Assembly (NCBI RefSeq): GCF_028863665.1 | Contig: NZ_JARBFX010000002.1 | Span: 1-64,000, forward strand | Length of the DNA: 64,000 bases | Direction: 5' to 3' | Source: Aquabacter sediminis | Lineage (GTDB): Bacteria; Pseudomonadota; Alphaproteobacteria; Rhizobiales; Xanthobacteraceae | Shown: piece after piece, positions 16,286-27,870 of the stretch | Layout: each line of letters begins with the position of its first letter | How positions within the stretch are numbered: position 1 is the stretch's first letter | Notes under the pieces: generated by a model | Database searches by the model: none | What the model was told of the DNA's origin: nothing | The model's input: the letters and a program-made list of their open reading frames with translations, nothing else | Made by a program: the position numbers and the translations under genes

Positions 16286-18213
16286 TGGCACCCGCGGTTT
16301 ACCAGGATCAGCAAGCCGACCTGCTCTCCACCGACGTCGAGGCCTATCTGCGCCAGCACGAGCACAAGAGCCTCCTGCGCTTCATCACCTGCGGCTCGGT
16401 GGATGACGGCAAGTCCACCCTGATCGGCCGGCTTCTCTACGACAGCAAGATGATCTTCGAGGATCAGCTGGCGGCGCTGGAAGCCGATTCCAAGCGCATG
16501 GGCACCCAGGGCCAGAATATCGACTTCGCCTTGCTGGTGGATGGGCTGGCCGCCGAGCGCGAGCAGGGCATCACCATCGATGTGGCCTATCGCTTCTTCT
16601 CCACCGCCAAGCGCAAGTTCATCGTCGCCGACACGCCGGGCCACGAGCAGTACACGCGCAACATGGTCACCGGCGCCTCCACCGCCGACCTTGCCGTCAT
16701 CCTCATCGATGCCCGGCGCGGCGTGCTGACCCAGACGCGGCGCCACTCCTACCTGGCCTCCCTGGTGGGCATCCGCCATGTGGTGCTGGCCATCAACAAG
16801 ATGGACCTGGTCAATTACAGCCAGGACGTGTTCAACCGCATCCTCGGCGACTACATGGACTTTGCCAGCCGGCTGTCCATCGAGAACATCGTCGCCATCC
16901 CAATGTCGGCCCTGGCCGGCGACAACATCACCGAGAAGAGCGGCAACACGCCGTGGTACCACGGCCCCACGCTCATGGGGCACCTGGAGACGGTGGAGAC
17001 CGCGAGCGACACCCGCTCGGCCTCCTTCCGCATGCCGGTGCAGTGGGTGAACCGGCCGAACCAGGATTTCCGCGGCTTCTCCGGCCTCATCGCCACAGGC
17101 ACCGTGGCGCCGGGTGATGTCGTGCGCGTGATGCCCTCGGGGCGCCAGAGCAAGGTCACGCGGGTCTATCTGGATGGCGACCTGCCGGTGGGCGTCGCCG
17201 GCCAGTCGGTGACCATCTCGCTGGCGGACGAGATCGATTGCAGCCGCGGCGACGTGATTACCGGAGTGGACAATCCGGCGGAGGTGTCCGACCAGTTCGA
17301 GACCACCATCGTATGGATGAACGAGACGCCGATGCTGCCGGGCCGGTCCTATCTGATGAAGATCGGCACCAAGACGGTGACCGCCTCCGTCACGGCGCTC
17401 AAGCACAAGGTCAACGTCAACACGCTGGAACAGGTGGCCGCCCGCCAGCTGGATATGAACGAGATCGGGCAGTGCAACATCTCGGTCAGCCAGTCGGTGG
17501 TGTTCGACTCCTACAAGGACAATCGCGACACCGGCGGCTTCATTCTCATCGACCGCTTCACCAATGAGACGGTGGCTGCGGGCCTCGTCCACTTTGCGCT
17601 GCGCCGGGCGCAGAACATCCATTGGCAGGCGGTGGACCTCGACCGCAATGCCCGCGCCCACCAGAAGAACCAGAAGCCCTTCGTGCTGTGGTTCACTGGC
17701 CTGTCGGGCGCCGGCAAATCCACCATCGCCAATCTGGTGGAACGCCGCCTCTTCGCCATGGGCAAGCACTCCTACATGCTGGACGGCGACAATGTGCGCC
17801 ACGGCCTCAATCGCGACCTCGGCTTCACCGAGGGCGACCGGGTGGAGAACATCCGCCGGGTGAGCGAGGTGGCCCGGCTGATGACCGATGCCGGGCTCAT
17901 CGTGGTGGTGTCCTTCATCTCGCCCTTCCGCTCCGAGCGGCAGATGGCCCGCGACCTGATGCCCGAGGGGCACTTTCTGGAAGTGTTCGTGGATGCCCCG
18001 CTCGCGGTGGTGGAGCAGCGCGATCCCAAGGGCCTCTACAAGAAGGCGCGGCGCGGCGAGATCGCCAATTTCACCGGCATCTCCAGCCCCTATGAGGCGC
18101 CAGAGAACCCGGACATCCACATCGACAGCTCCAAGCTCGCCCCCGAGGCGGCGGCCGAGGAGATCATCGCGGCGCTCGAATCCCGCGGCCTGCTGCGCAG
18201 CGGGGAGCAGTGA
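16285..18213 (+). CDS. cysNC: Bifunctional sulfate adenylyltransferase subunit 1/APS kinase
   Basis: A 642-residue fusion of CysN GTPase and CysC APS kinase (NodQ-like); with CysD it converts sulfate through APS to PAPS. The GTPase motifs are GSVDDGKST (37-45), DTPGH (116-120) and NKMD (171-174). The kinase P-loop GLSGAGKS lies near residues 472-479, followed by [15 protein letters not shown]. The C-terminal APS kinase makes PAPS, the donor for the sulfotransferase upstream, as well as for assimilation. The ATG overlaps the cysD stop as TGATG, and the stop overlaps cysQ in the same way, so cysD-cysNC-cysQ is a tight operon. Confidence 0.96.
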   Translation: MAPAVYQDQQADLLSTDVEAYLRQHEHKSLLRFITCGSVDDGKSTLIGRLLYDSKMIFEDQLAALEADSKRMGTQGQNIDFALLVDGLAAEREQGITIDVAYRFFSTAKRKFIVADTPGHEQYTRNMVTGASTADLAVILIDARRGVLTQTRRHSYLASLVGIRHVVLAINKMDLVNYSQDVFNRILGDYMDFASRLSIENIVAIPMSALAGDNITEKSGNTPWYHGPTLMGHLETVETASDTRSASFRMPVQWVNRPNQDFRGFSGLIATGTVAPGDVVRVMPSGRQSKVTRVYLDGDLPVGVAGQSVTISLADEIDCSRGDVITGVDNPAEVSDQFETTIVWMNETPMLPGRSYLMKIGTKTVTASVTALKHKVNVNTLEQVAARQLDMNEIGQCNISVSQSVVFDSYKDNRDTGGFILIDRFTNETVAAGLVHFALRRAQNIHWQAVDLDRNARAHQKNQKPFVLWFTGLSGAGKSTIANLVERRLFAMGKHSYMLDGDNVRHGLNRDLGFTEGDRVENIRRVSEVARLMTDAGLIVVVSFISPFRSERQMARDLMPEGHFLEVFVDAPLAVVEQRDPKGLYKKARRGEIANFTGISSPYEAPENPDIHIDSSKLAPEAAAEEIIAALESRGLLRSGEQ

Positions 18214-18980
18214 TGGACAAGGCGACGCTCACCGCGCTGCTGGCGGCGCTCCGTCCCGTGGCGGAGGAGGCCGGCCAGGCCACCCTCGCCTTCTATGGCG
18301 CCCCGGACGCGCGCACCAAGGCGGATGGCAGCCCCGTCACCCTTGCCGATGAGGCGGCGGAGGCAGTCATCCTGCCCCGCCTGCGGGCGCTGACCCCCGA
18401 CATTCCCGTCATTTCCGAAGAAGAAGCCTCCAAGGGCCTCAGCCCGTCTGAGGTGGGCGAGTGCTTCTGGCTGGTGGATCCCCTGGATGGGACCAAGGAG
18501 TTCATCTCCGGCAACGGCGAGTTCACGGTCAACATCGCCCTGATCGAAAAGGGCGTGCCGGTGCTTGGCATCGTGGTCGCCCCCGCGCTCGGGGAGACCT
18601 ATTGCGGCGCGGCGGGCGAAGCCTTCTTCGCCTGCAAGACCGGCGAAGCACCCATCCATGTGCGGCGCCCGGCCGAGGCGGGGCTCGTGGTGGTGGGCTC
18701 GCGCTCCCATGGGGATGCCGAGGCCATGGAACGCTTCCTCGACGGCCGAAAGGTGGCGGAATTCCGCGCCGCCGGCAGTTCCCTGAAGCTGTGCCTCCTG
18801 GCCCGGGGCGAGGCGGACCTTTATCCGCGCCTCGGCCCCACCATGGAATGGGACATTGCCGCCGGCCACGCCGTGCTGAAGGCGGCGGGCGGCACGGTGC
18901 GCACGCTGGAAGGCGCGGAGCTTGCTTATGGCAAGCCCGATTATCGCAATCCGCACTTCGTGGCGGCGGGGGCGGTCTGA
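18213..18980 (+). CDS. cysQ: 3'(2'),5'-bisphosphate nucleotidase
   Basis: A 255-residue inositol-monophosphatase-fold enzyme that hydrolyses PAP, the by-product of PAPS use, to AMP and phosphate. DPLDGTKEF (metal-binding motif) and WDIAAGHAVLKAAGG are diagnostic. GGGGAG lies about six bases upstream of the ATG at 18213; a GTG immediately before it is less likely. Co-translation with cysNC links PAPS formation to PAP removal. Confidence 0.93.
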   Translation: MDKATLTALLAALRPVAEEAGQATLAFYGAPDARTKADGSPVTLADEAAEAVILPRLRALTPDIPVISEEEASKGLSPSEVGECFWLVDPLDGTKEFISGNGEFTVNIALIEKGVPVLGIVVAPALGETYCGAAGEAFFACKTGEAPIHVRRPAEAGLVVVGSRSHGDAEAMERFLDGRKVAEFRAAGSSLKLCLLARGEADLYPRLGPTMEWDIAAGHAVLKAAGGTVRTLEGAELAYGKPDYRNPHFVAAGAV

Positions 18981-19191
18981 CGCACCGATCGGGTCCTGCC
19001 GCGGAGTGCGGCCGGACGAGGGTCCCGGCGGGTGGCGCGCGGGTCTCGAGGTGGATGGGGTCTTACGGGTCGCGGAGCGGCTCGAAGGGGCCAGTCCTTC
19101 CGCCTCCATTCAAGGGGCCAGACGCCGCTCTCTCGCGGATGCATCCATCCGGCGTGATCGCGCTCTGGGCCGCAGCGGGGACGAACGGGGC

Positions 19192-19965
19192 ATGTCTTTC
19201 TATCTTTATTCGCTGTCGGGCCTGTTCGTCGGCATTCTGGTGGGGCTCACCGGGGTCGGCGGCGGTTCGCTCATGACCCCGCTTCTCATTCTCCTGTTCG
19301 GCGTGCACCCGGCCACCGCCGTGGGCAGCGACCTGCTCTATGCCGCGGCCACCAAGGCGGTGGGCACGGGGGTGCACGGCTTCCGCCAGAGTGTGGACTG
19401 GAAGGTGGTGCGGCTGCTGGCCACCGGCAGCGTCCCCATGACGGTGCTGACCCTCGCCTTCGCCTCCATGGCCCATCTCAGCCATGATGGCGGCTCGCAT
19501 TTCGTGAAGGCGAGCCTCGGCGCGGTTCTCATCTTCACGTCCCTGCTGGTGATGTTCCGCACCCGCGCGGTGAAGCTGCTCGGCGGCTTTCTGGGGGAGG
19601 CTTCCGATCACCGCCGGCACCTCCTCACCGTGGTGGCGGGGGGCATCCTGGGCGTGCTGGTGACGCTGACCTCGGTCGGGGCCGGCGCCATCGGCGTCAC
19701 CGCGCTGATCGTGCTCTATCCCCACCTGCCCACCTCGCGCCTGGTGGGCTCCGACATCGCCCATGCGGTGCCGTTGGCCCTGCTGGCGGGCATGGGGCAT
19801 TGGTGGCTGGGGGATGTGAATTTCGGACTGGTGGGCGCGCTGCTGCTGGGCTCGGTGCCCGGCGTCATCATCGGCAGCCTGTGGTCGGTCAAGGTGCCCG
19901 ACCGCTTCCTGCGCGGCGCACTGGCGACGGTTCTGCTGATCGTCGGCGCGCGCCTGATGATGTGA
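19192..19965 (+). CDS. TauE/SafE (TSUP) family sulfite/organosulfur exporter
   Basis: A 257-residue membrane protein with about eight helices. GLFVGILVGLTGVGGGSLMTPLLI is the N-terminal TSUP repeat signature, and LTSVGAGAIGVTALI begins the second repeat. The family exports sulfite, sulfoacetate or related anions. It lies 211 bases after cysQ in the same direction, so a role in sulfur homeostasis is likely. The ATG at 19192 starts directly at the first helix; a longer upstream extension has random composition and was rejected. Confidence 0.87.
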   Translation: MSFYLYSLSGLFVGILVGLTGVGGGSLMTPLLILLFGVHPATAVGSDLLYAAATKAVGTGVHGFRQSVDWKVVRLLATGSVPMTVLTLAFASMAHLSHDGGSHFVKASLGAVLIFTSLLVMFRTRAVKLLGGFLGEASDHRRHLLTVVAGGILGVLVTLTSVGAGAIGVTALIVLYPHLPTSRLVGSDIAHAVPLALLAGMGHWWLGDVNFGLVGALLLGSVPGVIIGSLWSVKVPDRFLRGALATVLLIVGARLMM

Positions 19966-20001
19966 CGCGGGGCGAGCTCAGGGCAGAGAGCGAGATCCCG
20001 G

Positions 20002-20679
20002 TCAGGCGTCCTCGCCGAACAGCACCAATTGCTGCTCCCGCACGGGGGCGAACGAGGCGCGGTGGTGGCGGCAAGGGCCGTGGGTGCGCAGGGCATCGCC
20101 ATGGGCGCGGGTGCCATAGCCCATGTGCCGCTCGAAGCCATAGGCCGGAAAGGCCGTGCCCACCCCCGCCATGAGCCGGTCGCGCGTGACCTTGGCGACG
20201 ATGGAGGCGGCCGCGATGGAAGCGATGAGGCCGTCGCCGCCAATCACCATTTCCAGGGCGCAGGAGACGGGCGGCGGATCATTGCCATCTACGAAGACGA
20301 GCGCCGGCGCGCGCGGCAGGGAGCGCACCGCGCTCGCGAGCGCCCAAAGGCACGCCTGGCGGATATTGTCCCGGTCGATGCGGGCGGGTGGCGCCATGCA
20401 GACGGACACCTCCGCCGTGGCGAGGATCTCCTCGAACAGCGCCTCGCGCCGGGCGGCGGTGAGCTTCTTGGAATCGTCAAGGCCGCGCGGCACGCAAGCG
20501 GGATCGAGGATGACGGCGGCGGCAACCACAGGACCTGCCAGAGGCCCCCTGCCCGCCTCATCGGCGCCGGCAATGGGCATCAGGCCGGCCGCATAGCGGC
20601 GCGCTTCCACCTCGAAGCCGAGGCCAGCGGGTGGCTCCGCTTTGCGGCGGGAGCCGGAGCCTGCGATGCTTGCCCTCAC
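20002..20679 (-). CDS. rnhB: Ribonuclease HII
   Basis: A 225-residue RNase HII that removes ribonucleotides and RNA primers from DNA hybrids. The catalytic acidic residues are visible in [19 protein letters not shown] (Asp, Glu), in LDDSKKL and in [22 protein letters not shown] is the conserved C-terminal segment. The GTG start at 20679 gives a slightly long N-terminus; an ATG about 33 codons in ([12 protein letters not shown]) is an alternative. It converges on the TauE-type gene. Confidence 0.95.
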   Translation of the reverse strand: MRASIAGSGSRRKAEPPAGLGFEVEARRYAAGLMPIAGADEAGRGPLAGPVVAAAVILDPACVPRGLDDSKKLTAARREALFEEILATAEVSVCMAPPARIDRDNIRQACLWALASAVRSLPRAPALVFVDGNDPPPVSCALEMVIGGDGLIASIAAASIVAKVTRDRLMAGVGTAFPAYGFERHMGYGTRAHGDALRTHGPCRHHRASFAPVREQQLVLFGEDA

Positions 20680-20694
20680 GCTCTCCGTCTCCGC

Positions 20695-21570
20695 TCAGGC
20701 CTCGTCCACCCGCTCCAGCACGATGGCGGCGCCCATGACGGCGCGCGGCGGGGCCACCACCATGCCTTCCATGGCTTCCTCGATCATTTTGCGGGCGGCA
20801 AGCCCGCGCCGCATGCTGGCCGCGCCGGTGGACTTGAAGCGCACCGCCGCAAGCCGCAGGTCGTCGCCGTCCGGCGCGGTGGTGCCGAAGCGCTCGCCGA
20901 AGGTCGCGCGGGTCATGATGTCGATCTCGCCGCGAGGGGTCTGCGCCACATACCAGGCATCGGTCGCCCGGCGGGGCGTGACACCACAGAAGGTATCGAT
21001 GAAGCTGACATGGTCGATGGGCCGCTCGGCCACCAGCACCACGCCGGCCACTTGCGTCACGCCATTGGTGTGGCGCTGCAATTGCGGATTCCAGAAATTC
21101 TCGGGCTTGCGCTGGGTGCAAGTGAAGAAGCCCGCATTGGGCGCCGCTTCGTCGCGCGCGAAGGCGAGAGAGAAGCCCACCTCCACCTCGCCGCCGTCGG
21201 GTCGCCGCGCGAGGCGGGAGAATTCAAACAGATCGAACCCGCCCACCCCGGCCGCATCGAAAGCGGCCTTCTCCGCCGCCGGGTCCTTGCCTTCGGCGAC
21301 CAGCATGGACAGGCCCTGGCCGTTGCGCGCCAGGAAGTCCCGATTGAAGGCGCCGAAGGAGAAGTGGCCGCTATCACCCTCGGTGATCTTGTCGGGCTCG
21401 GAAATCTCCAGCAGCTCCATGAAGAAGCCGTCGGTCTGGATGATCCGGTTCTGGGTGCCCCAGGGATGGCGGTTGCGCGGGCCGACGGTGAAGCCGAGCA
21501 GGTCATAGACCTCCCCTGCCGCATCGAGATCGCGCACGACATGAACGACATGGTCGAGGCCGCGTGGCAT
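20695..21570 (-). CDS. VOC/glyoxalase-superfamily protein
   Basis: A 291-residue protein opening with LDHVVHVVRDLDAAGEVYDLLGF, the beta-alpha-beta-beta-beta unit of the vicinal-oxygen-chelate fold. A second unit starts near GVTQVAGVVLVAERPIDHVSF. It resembles the Glyoxalase_3 type. The metal ligands and substrate are not certain. GGGGGG precedes the ATG at 21570. Fifteen bases separate it from rnhB, so the two are probably co-transcribed, but no functional link is apparent. Confidence 0.8.
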   Translation of the reverse strand: MPRGLDHVVHVVRDLDAAGEVYDLLGFTVGPRNRHPWGTQNRIIQTDGFFMELLEISEPDKITEGDSGHFSFGAFNRDFLARNGQGLSMLVAEGKDPAAEKAAFDAAGVGGFDLFEFSRLARRPDGGEVEVGFSLAFARDEAAPNAGFFTCTQRKPENFWNPQLQRHTNGVTQVAGVVLVAERPIDHVSFIDTFCGVTPRRATDAWYVAQTPRGEIDIMTRATFGERFGTTAPDGDDLRLAAVRFKSTGAASMRRGLAARKMIEEAMEGMVVAPPRAVMGAAIVLERVDEA

Positions 21571-21746
21571 GGGAACCCCCCTGTCTCTCCGGTCCGACCT
21601 TGTGGCACGTCCGGCAACTTAAGGGCAACCGCACGCCAGGGAAGCCAGCACCACCGCGGTCTCCCGGCGATGCGTGATCTCAGGCGAAGCGGCAGGCCCA
21701 AGGCGAATCGAGGAGGCCGCCCGCAGGCTTTTGGAAACCTTGACCT

Positions 21747-23381
<1,635 letters not shown>

Positions 23382-23539
23382 CTACTCTACTCCGCGCAAA
23401 CGCGATTCGGCGAGGACGACGGCCTGCACGCCCTCGCCCCGCCTGGGGAAAACCATACGCCGCGGCGAACCGCGGCGCGCGATGACCGAAACGAAAGGAC
23501 TGCGACGGGGCCGCTGCGAGGAGATCGCAGCGACCGGCT

Positions 23540-23944
23540 TCACTGCGACTGAGGAACCTGCGGCCCGGTGGGCGCCGGAGCGGCCGGGGCGGGCGTCGCC
23601 GGAGCCGAGGAGGCGGGCGCCTGCGGACGGATCTGGTCGAGGATCGAACCACCGCTCTGGGGGGCGGACGGGCCGGTGGGCGCCGTCTGGTTCAGGATGG
23701 CGGGCGGCGTGCGCCCCCAGCCGGCCAGGATGGTCAGCGAGATCGAGGTGACGAAGAACAGGGCCGCGAGAATCGCCGTGGCCCGCGTCAGCACATTGGC
23801 CGTGCCGCGCGCGGTGAAGAAGCCGCCCGAGCCCCCGCCTCCGCCGCCGATGCCGAGCCCGCCCCCTTCGGAGCGCTGAATCAGCACCACGCCGATCAAA
23901 GCGAGGACCACCATAAGGTGGATGACGATCAGGACAGTCTGCAT
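23540..23944 (-). CDS. secG: Protein-export membrane protein SecG
   Basis: A 134-residue SecG, the accessory subunit of SecYEG. It has two hydrophobic segments (residues 3-20 and about 55-75), the LIGVVLIQRSEGGGLGIGGG loop and TARGTANVLTRATAILA, all typical. The C-terminal Pro/Ala/Gln-rich tail of about 50 residues is usual in this order. It precedes pyrG. Confidence 0.95.
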   Translation of the reverse strand: MQTVLIVIHLMVVLALIGVVLIQRSEGGGLGIGGGGGGSGGFFTARGTANVLTRATAILAALFFVTSISLTILAGWGRTPPAILNQTAPTGPSAPQSGGSILDQIRPQAPASSAPATPAPAAPAPTGPQVPQSQ

Positions 23945-24019
23945 GGTTCCATCGTCTTCGCCCCAGCGGGCGGATCAAGGCATGAAGTCGGGCGCTCTCC
24001 TACACGATCGCGCCACGCA

Positions 24020-24054
24020 AAGGAAGGGCGGCGACCTGCAACAGGCGCCGCCCT
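24020..24054 (-). terminator. Rho-independent terminator of hppA
   Basis: On the minus strand AGGGCGGCG (54-46 of 240xx) pairs with CGCCGCCCT (33-25). A one-base bulge and an inner CCTG/CAGG pairing sit around a 3-base loop, and TTCCTTT follows. It lies 40 bases after the hppA stop. Confidence 0.75.
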
Positions 24055-24094
24055 GCTGTGCGAAGGTCCCGCTCTTGCGGAACCCTCGCCGCTC

Positions 24095-26236
24095 TCAATG
24101 GCCCAGCACCGCCAGCAGCAGCAAGGCGACGATGTTGGTGATCTTGATCATGGGGTTGACCGCGGGGCCCGCGGTGTCCTTGTAGGGATCGCCCACCGTG
24201 TCGCCGGTGACGGAGGCCTTGTGGGCGTCGGACCCCTTGTAGTGGCGGACCCCGTCCTTATCGACAAAGCCGTCTTCGAACGACTTCTTGGCATTGTCCC
24301 AGGCGCCGCCGCCGGACGTCATGGAAATGGCCACGAACAGACCGGTGACGATGACGCCGAGCAGCATCGCCCCAACCGCCGAGAAGGCCGCCGACTTGCC
24401 GGCCACCCCGCCGCCCGCCACCAGATAGATGACGTAGTAGCAGACGATGGGCGAGAGCACGGGCAGCAAGGAGGGGATGATCATCTCCTTGATGGCAGCC
24501 TTGGTGAGCAGGTCCACCGCGCGGGAATAGTCCGGCTTCTCGGTGCCGGCCATGATGCCCGGCTTCTCGCGGAACTGGCGCCGCACCTCCTCCACGATGG
24601 CGCCCGCCGCCCGCCCCACCGCCGTCATGCCCATGGCGGCAAACAGGAAGGGCAAGAGGCCGCCAAACAGCAGGCCCACCACCACATAGGGGTTTTCCAA
24701 CGAGAAATTGGGCGTGACGCCGGCAAAGTAGGAGCCCGGCGCGGCCTGGGCGATGAAGTATTTCAGGTCCTGATTATAGGCCGCGAACAGCACCAGCGCG
24801 CCGAGGCCCGCCGATCCGATCGCATAGCCCTTGGTGACCGCCTTGGTGGTGTTGCCCACCGCATCCAGCGCGTCGGTGGAATGGCGCACCTCCGCCGGCA
24901 GGCCGGACATTTCCGCAATGCCACCCGCATTGTCGGTGACCGGGCCGAAGGCGTCGAGCGCCACCACCATGCCCGCCAGCGCCAGCATGGTGGTCGCCGC
25001 CACCGCGATGCCGAACAGGCCGGCAAGACCATAGGCGGCGAGGATGCCCGCGATGATAACGAGGGTCGGCAAGGCGGTGGATTCCAGCGACACCGCCAGG
25101 CCCTGGATGATGTTGGTGCCGTGACCGGTCACCGAGGCCTGGGCGATGGAGACCACCGGCCGATAGCCCGTGCCCGTATAATATTCGGTGATGACCACGA
25201 TGGCGCCGGTCACCGCCAGTCCCACCACGCCCGCCAAGAAAAGCTGCGTGCCGGTGATGGTGGAGCCCGGCAGCATTCCAAAGCCGGGCAGCAGCCAGGT
25301 GACGAGGGCCAGAGCGAAGACCGAAAGGCCCGCGGAGGCCGCGAAGCCCTTATAGAGCGCGCCCATGATGGAGGAGGTCGGCCCCAGCCGCACGAAGAAG
25401 GTGCCGGCGATGGAGGTGAGGATGCAGGCCCCGCCAATGGCCAGCGGATAGAGCAGCATGGCGTTCAGCGTGGCGGCGTTGCCGGCGAAGAAGATGACCG
25501 CCAGCACCATGGTGGCGACCACCGTCACCGCATAGGTCTCGAACAGGTCCGCAGCCATGCCCGCGCAGTCGCCGACATTGTCGCCCACATTGTCGGCGAT
25601 GGTGGCGGGGTTGCGCGGGTCATCCTCGGGAATGCCCGCCTCCACCTTGCCGACGAGATCGCCGCCCACGTCTGCGCCCTTGGTGAAGATGCCACCGCCG
25701 AGCCGCGCGAAGATGGAGATGAGGGAGGCGCCGAAGCCGAGCGCCACCAGGGCATCCACCACCGTGCGGCTGCCGGGCGCGAGGCCGAAGCCATGGGTGA
25801 GGACGGCGAAATAGACGGTCACGCCCAGGAGCGCGAGTCCGGCGACCAGGAGGCCCGTGACGGCGCCCGCCTTGAAGGCGATGTCGAGGCCGCCGGCCAG
25901 CGAGCGCACGGCCGCCTGGGCGGTGCGCACATTCGCCCGCACGGACACGTTCATGCCGATGAAGCCGGCCAGGCCCGAGAGCACGGCGCCCACCGCGAAC
26001 CCAACCGCCACCAGCCAGCCGAGGAAAATGCCGACCGCAATGAAAATGACGAGGCCGACCGCGCCGATGGTCAGATATTGCCGCCGCAGATAGGCCTGCG
26101 CGCCTTCCGCGATGGCCCCGGCAATCTCCTGCATGCGCGGGGATCCGGGATCGGCGGCCATGACCTCTCGGCCCGCCCATATGCCATAGCCGACGGCGAA
26201 GAGGCCGCAGGCGATAATCACCAACAGAGCCAACAT
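24095..26236 (-). CDS. hppA: Membrane-bound proton-translocating pyrophosphatase, K+-independent type
   Basis: A 713-residue H+-PPase with about 16 membrane helices that couples pyrophosphate hydrolysis to proton pumping. [21 protein letters not shown] holds the substrate and Mg2+ residues, followed by [28 protein letters not shown] has Lys rather than Ala after GNTT, the established marker of K+-independent enzymes. The ATG at 26236 is preferred because AAGGGG lies eight bases upstream; a GTG three codons earlier would sit against that sequence. A hairpin lies about 30-50 bases upstream. Confidence 0.96.
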   Translation of the reverse strand: MLALLVIIACGLFAVGYGIWAGREVMAADPGSPRMQEIAGAIAEGAQAYLRRQYLTIGAVGLVIFIAVGIFLGWLVAVGFAVGAVLSGLAGFIGMNVSVRANVRTAQAAVRSLAGGLDIAFKAGAVTGLLVAGLALLGVTVYFAVLTHGFGLAPGSRTVVDALVALGFGASLISIFARLGGGIFTKGADVGGDLVGKVEAGIPEDDPRNPATIADNVGDNVGDCAGMAADLFETYAVTVVATMVLAVIFFAGNAATLNAMLLYPLAIGGACILTSIAGTFFVRLGPTSSIMGALYKGFAASAGLSVFALALVTWLLPGFGMLPGSTITGTQLFLAGVVGLAVTGAIVVITEYYTGTGYRPVVSIAQASVTGHGTNIIQGLAVSLESTALPTLVIIAGILAAYGLAGLFGIAVAATTMLALAGMVVALDAFGPVTDNAGGIAEMSGLPAEVRHSTDALDAVGNTTKAVTKGYAIGSAGLGALVLFAAYNQDLKYFIAQAAPGSYFAGVTPNFSLENPYVVVGLLFGGLLPFLFAAMGMTAVGRAAGAIVEEVRRQFREKPGIMAGTEKPDYSRAVDLLTKAAIKEMIIPSLLPVLSPIVCYYVIYLVAGGGVAGKSAAFSAVGAMLLGVIVTGLFVAISMTSGGGAWDNAKKSFEDGFVDKDGVRHYKGSDAHKASVTGDTVGDPYKDTAGPAVNPMIKITNIVALLLLAVLGH

Positions 26237-26263
26237 GTAACCCACCCCTTCGTTTCCAATCCC

Positions 26264-26290
26264 GGACCTGATTTTTCAGGTCCTTTTTTT
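26264..26290 (+). terminator. Perfect hairpin with T-run between hppA and manC (plus-strand terminator-like)
   Basis: GGACCTGA (26264-26271), loop TTTT, TCAGGTCC (26276-26283) and then seven T residues. On the plus strand this is a canonical intrinsic terminator, yet no plus-strand gene lies upstream for kilobases. On the minus strand it would form a hairpin in the hppA leader. It may stop an antisense or leader transcript ahead of manC. Confidence 0.7.
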
Positions 26291-26427
26291 ATGCAGGGGG
26301 AGTGTGAGCGGTGCTCCCGGCGGGCGCAATCTCTTCTTTTGCAAGCCGCGGCGTGTGCCCCCGCGCCGGTCGGGGCTTCCCTGGACCCAAGGTGCAAGTT
26401 GTGACACTAGGCGAGGCAGGTTTTCAG

Positions 26428-27867
26428 ATGCGGATGGACGCGACGATGGCTGCCGGACAGAAGATCATCCCGATGGTTCTCGCCGGCGGTGCCGGCACGC
26501 GCCTGTGGCCTTTGTCCCGCAACACCCTGCCCAAGCAATTCCTGGCGCTCGCCGGCGATCACACCATGTACCAGGACACGTTGCTGCGCGTGCCGCCTGG
26601 AGAGCGCTTCGCACCGCCCGTGGTCATCACCTCCGACGATTTCCGCTTCTTCGCGCGCCGCCAGGCCAGCGAGATCGGCATCGATGCGACGGTGGTGCTG
26701 GAACCGGCCCGCCGGGACAGCGCCCCCGCCTTGATCGCCGCCGCCGCCGTGGTGCGTCACATGTATGGGCCGGACGCCCTCATCCTGGCGCTGGCCGCCG
26801 ACCATGTGGTGACGAAACCCGACGCTTTCCGCGCCGCCGTCGATGTGGCGGCACAGGTGGCCGCGCGCGGGCACATCGTGACCTTCGGCATCACCCCCGA
26901 CAGCCCCCGCACCAGCTACGGCTATATCCGCCCCGGCGCCGCCCTGCCGGAGGGGGGACACGAGGTGGCCGCCTTCGTGGAGAAGCCGAACCGCGCCACC
27001 GCCGAGCGCTACCTGGCCGACGGCTATCTCTGGAATTCCGGAAACTTCCTGTTTCCCGCCGCACTCATGATTGCCGAGGCGGAGGCCTTCGAGCCGGAGC
27101 TGACCGCCGCGGCTCTTGCCGCCGCTGCCGGTGCGCGGGAGGATCTCGGCTTCCTGCGCCTGGACCGGGAGGCCTTCATGGCGGCACCAGCCAAGTCCAT
27201 CGACTTCGCGGTCCTGGAGCGCACCCGCCACGCGGCCGTCGTGGCCGGCGACTTCGGCTGGTCGGACATCGGCTCCTGGGATGCCCTGCGCGAGATCGGC
27301 GACCAGGACGGAGAAGGCAATGTGACCGTTGGCCAGGTGGAGCTGATCGACAGCCGCAATTCCTATGTGCGCTCGGAAGGCCCGTTGGTGGCCGGCATCG
27401 GGCTCGACCACCTCTCGGTCGTGGCGACCGAGGATGCCGTGCTCATCATGCCCTCAGACCGCAGCCAGGACGTGAAGGCCATGGTCGCCACGCTGAAGGC
27501 GGCCAAGCACTATGCGGCGGACGAGCACCTGAAGGTGCACCGGCCCTGGGGCACCTACCAGACCATCTGCCGGGGCGATCGATTCCATGTAAAGAAGATC
27601 GTGGTGGAACCCGGCGCCAAGCTCTCGCTCCAGAAGCATCACCACCGCTCGGAGCATTGGGTGGTGGTGCACGGCACCGCCGAGGTGACCGTGGACGACA
27701 AGGTGTTCGCCGTGCACGAGAACGAGTCCACCTATATTCCGCTCGGCGCGGTGCATCGCCTCGCCAATCCCGGCCGCATCCCGCTCGAACTCATCGAAGT
27801 GCAGACCGGCTCCTATCTGGGCGAAGACGACATCGTGCGCCTGGAGGACATCTACCACCGCGCCTGA
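26428..27867 (+). CDS. manC: Mannose-1-phosphate guanylyltransferase/mannose-6-phosphate isomerase
   Basis: A 479-residue bifunctional enzyme of the XanB/AlgA type. It makes GDP-mannose from mannose-1-phosphate and interconverts fructose-6-phosphate and mannose-6-phosphate. The nucleotidyltransferase motif MVLAGGAGTRLWPLSR is at residues 16-31 and FVEKP lies in the middle. The C-terminal cupin isomerase has VKKIVVEPGAKLSLQKHHHRSEHW with its metal-binding His residues. GGCAGG lies seven bases before the ATG at 26428; ATGs at 26434 and 26446 are alternatives. It feeds surface polysaccharide synthesis. Confidence 0.94.
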   Translation: MRMDATMAAGQKIIPMVLAGGAGTRLWPLSRNTLPKQFLALAGDHTMYQDTLLRVPPGERFAPPVVITSDDFRFFARRQASEIGIDATVVLEPARRDSAPALIAAAAVVRHMYGPDALILALAADHVVTKPDAFRAAVDVAAQVAARGHIVTFGITPDSPRTSYGYIRPGAALPEGGHEVAAFVEKPNRATAERYLADGYLWNSGNFLFPAALMIAEAEAFEPELTAAALAAAAGAREDLGFLRLDREAFMAAPAKSIDFAVLERTRHAAVVAGDFGWSDIGSWDALREIGDQDGEGNVTVGQVELIDSRNSYVRSEGPLVAGIGLDHLSVVATEDAVLIMPSDRSQDVKAMVATLKAAKHYAADEHLKVHRPWGTYQTICRGDRFHVKKIVVEPGAKLSLQKHHHRSEHWVVVHGTAEVTVDDKVFAVHENESTYIPLGAVHRLANPGRIPLELIEVQTGSYLGEDDIVRLEDIYHRA

Positions 27868-27870
27868 GCC

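Noticed and set aside
23512-23532. CGCTGCGA/TCGCAGCG hairpin between secG and pyrG
   Set aside because: Perfect 8-bp stem but no T-run on either strand, and pyrG is probably co-transcribed with secG; not called as a terminator.
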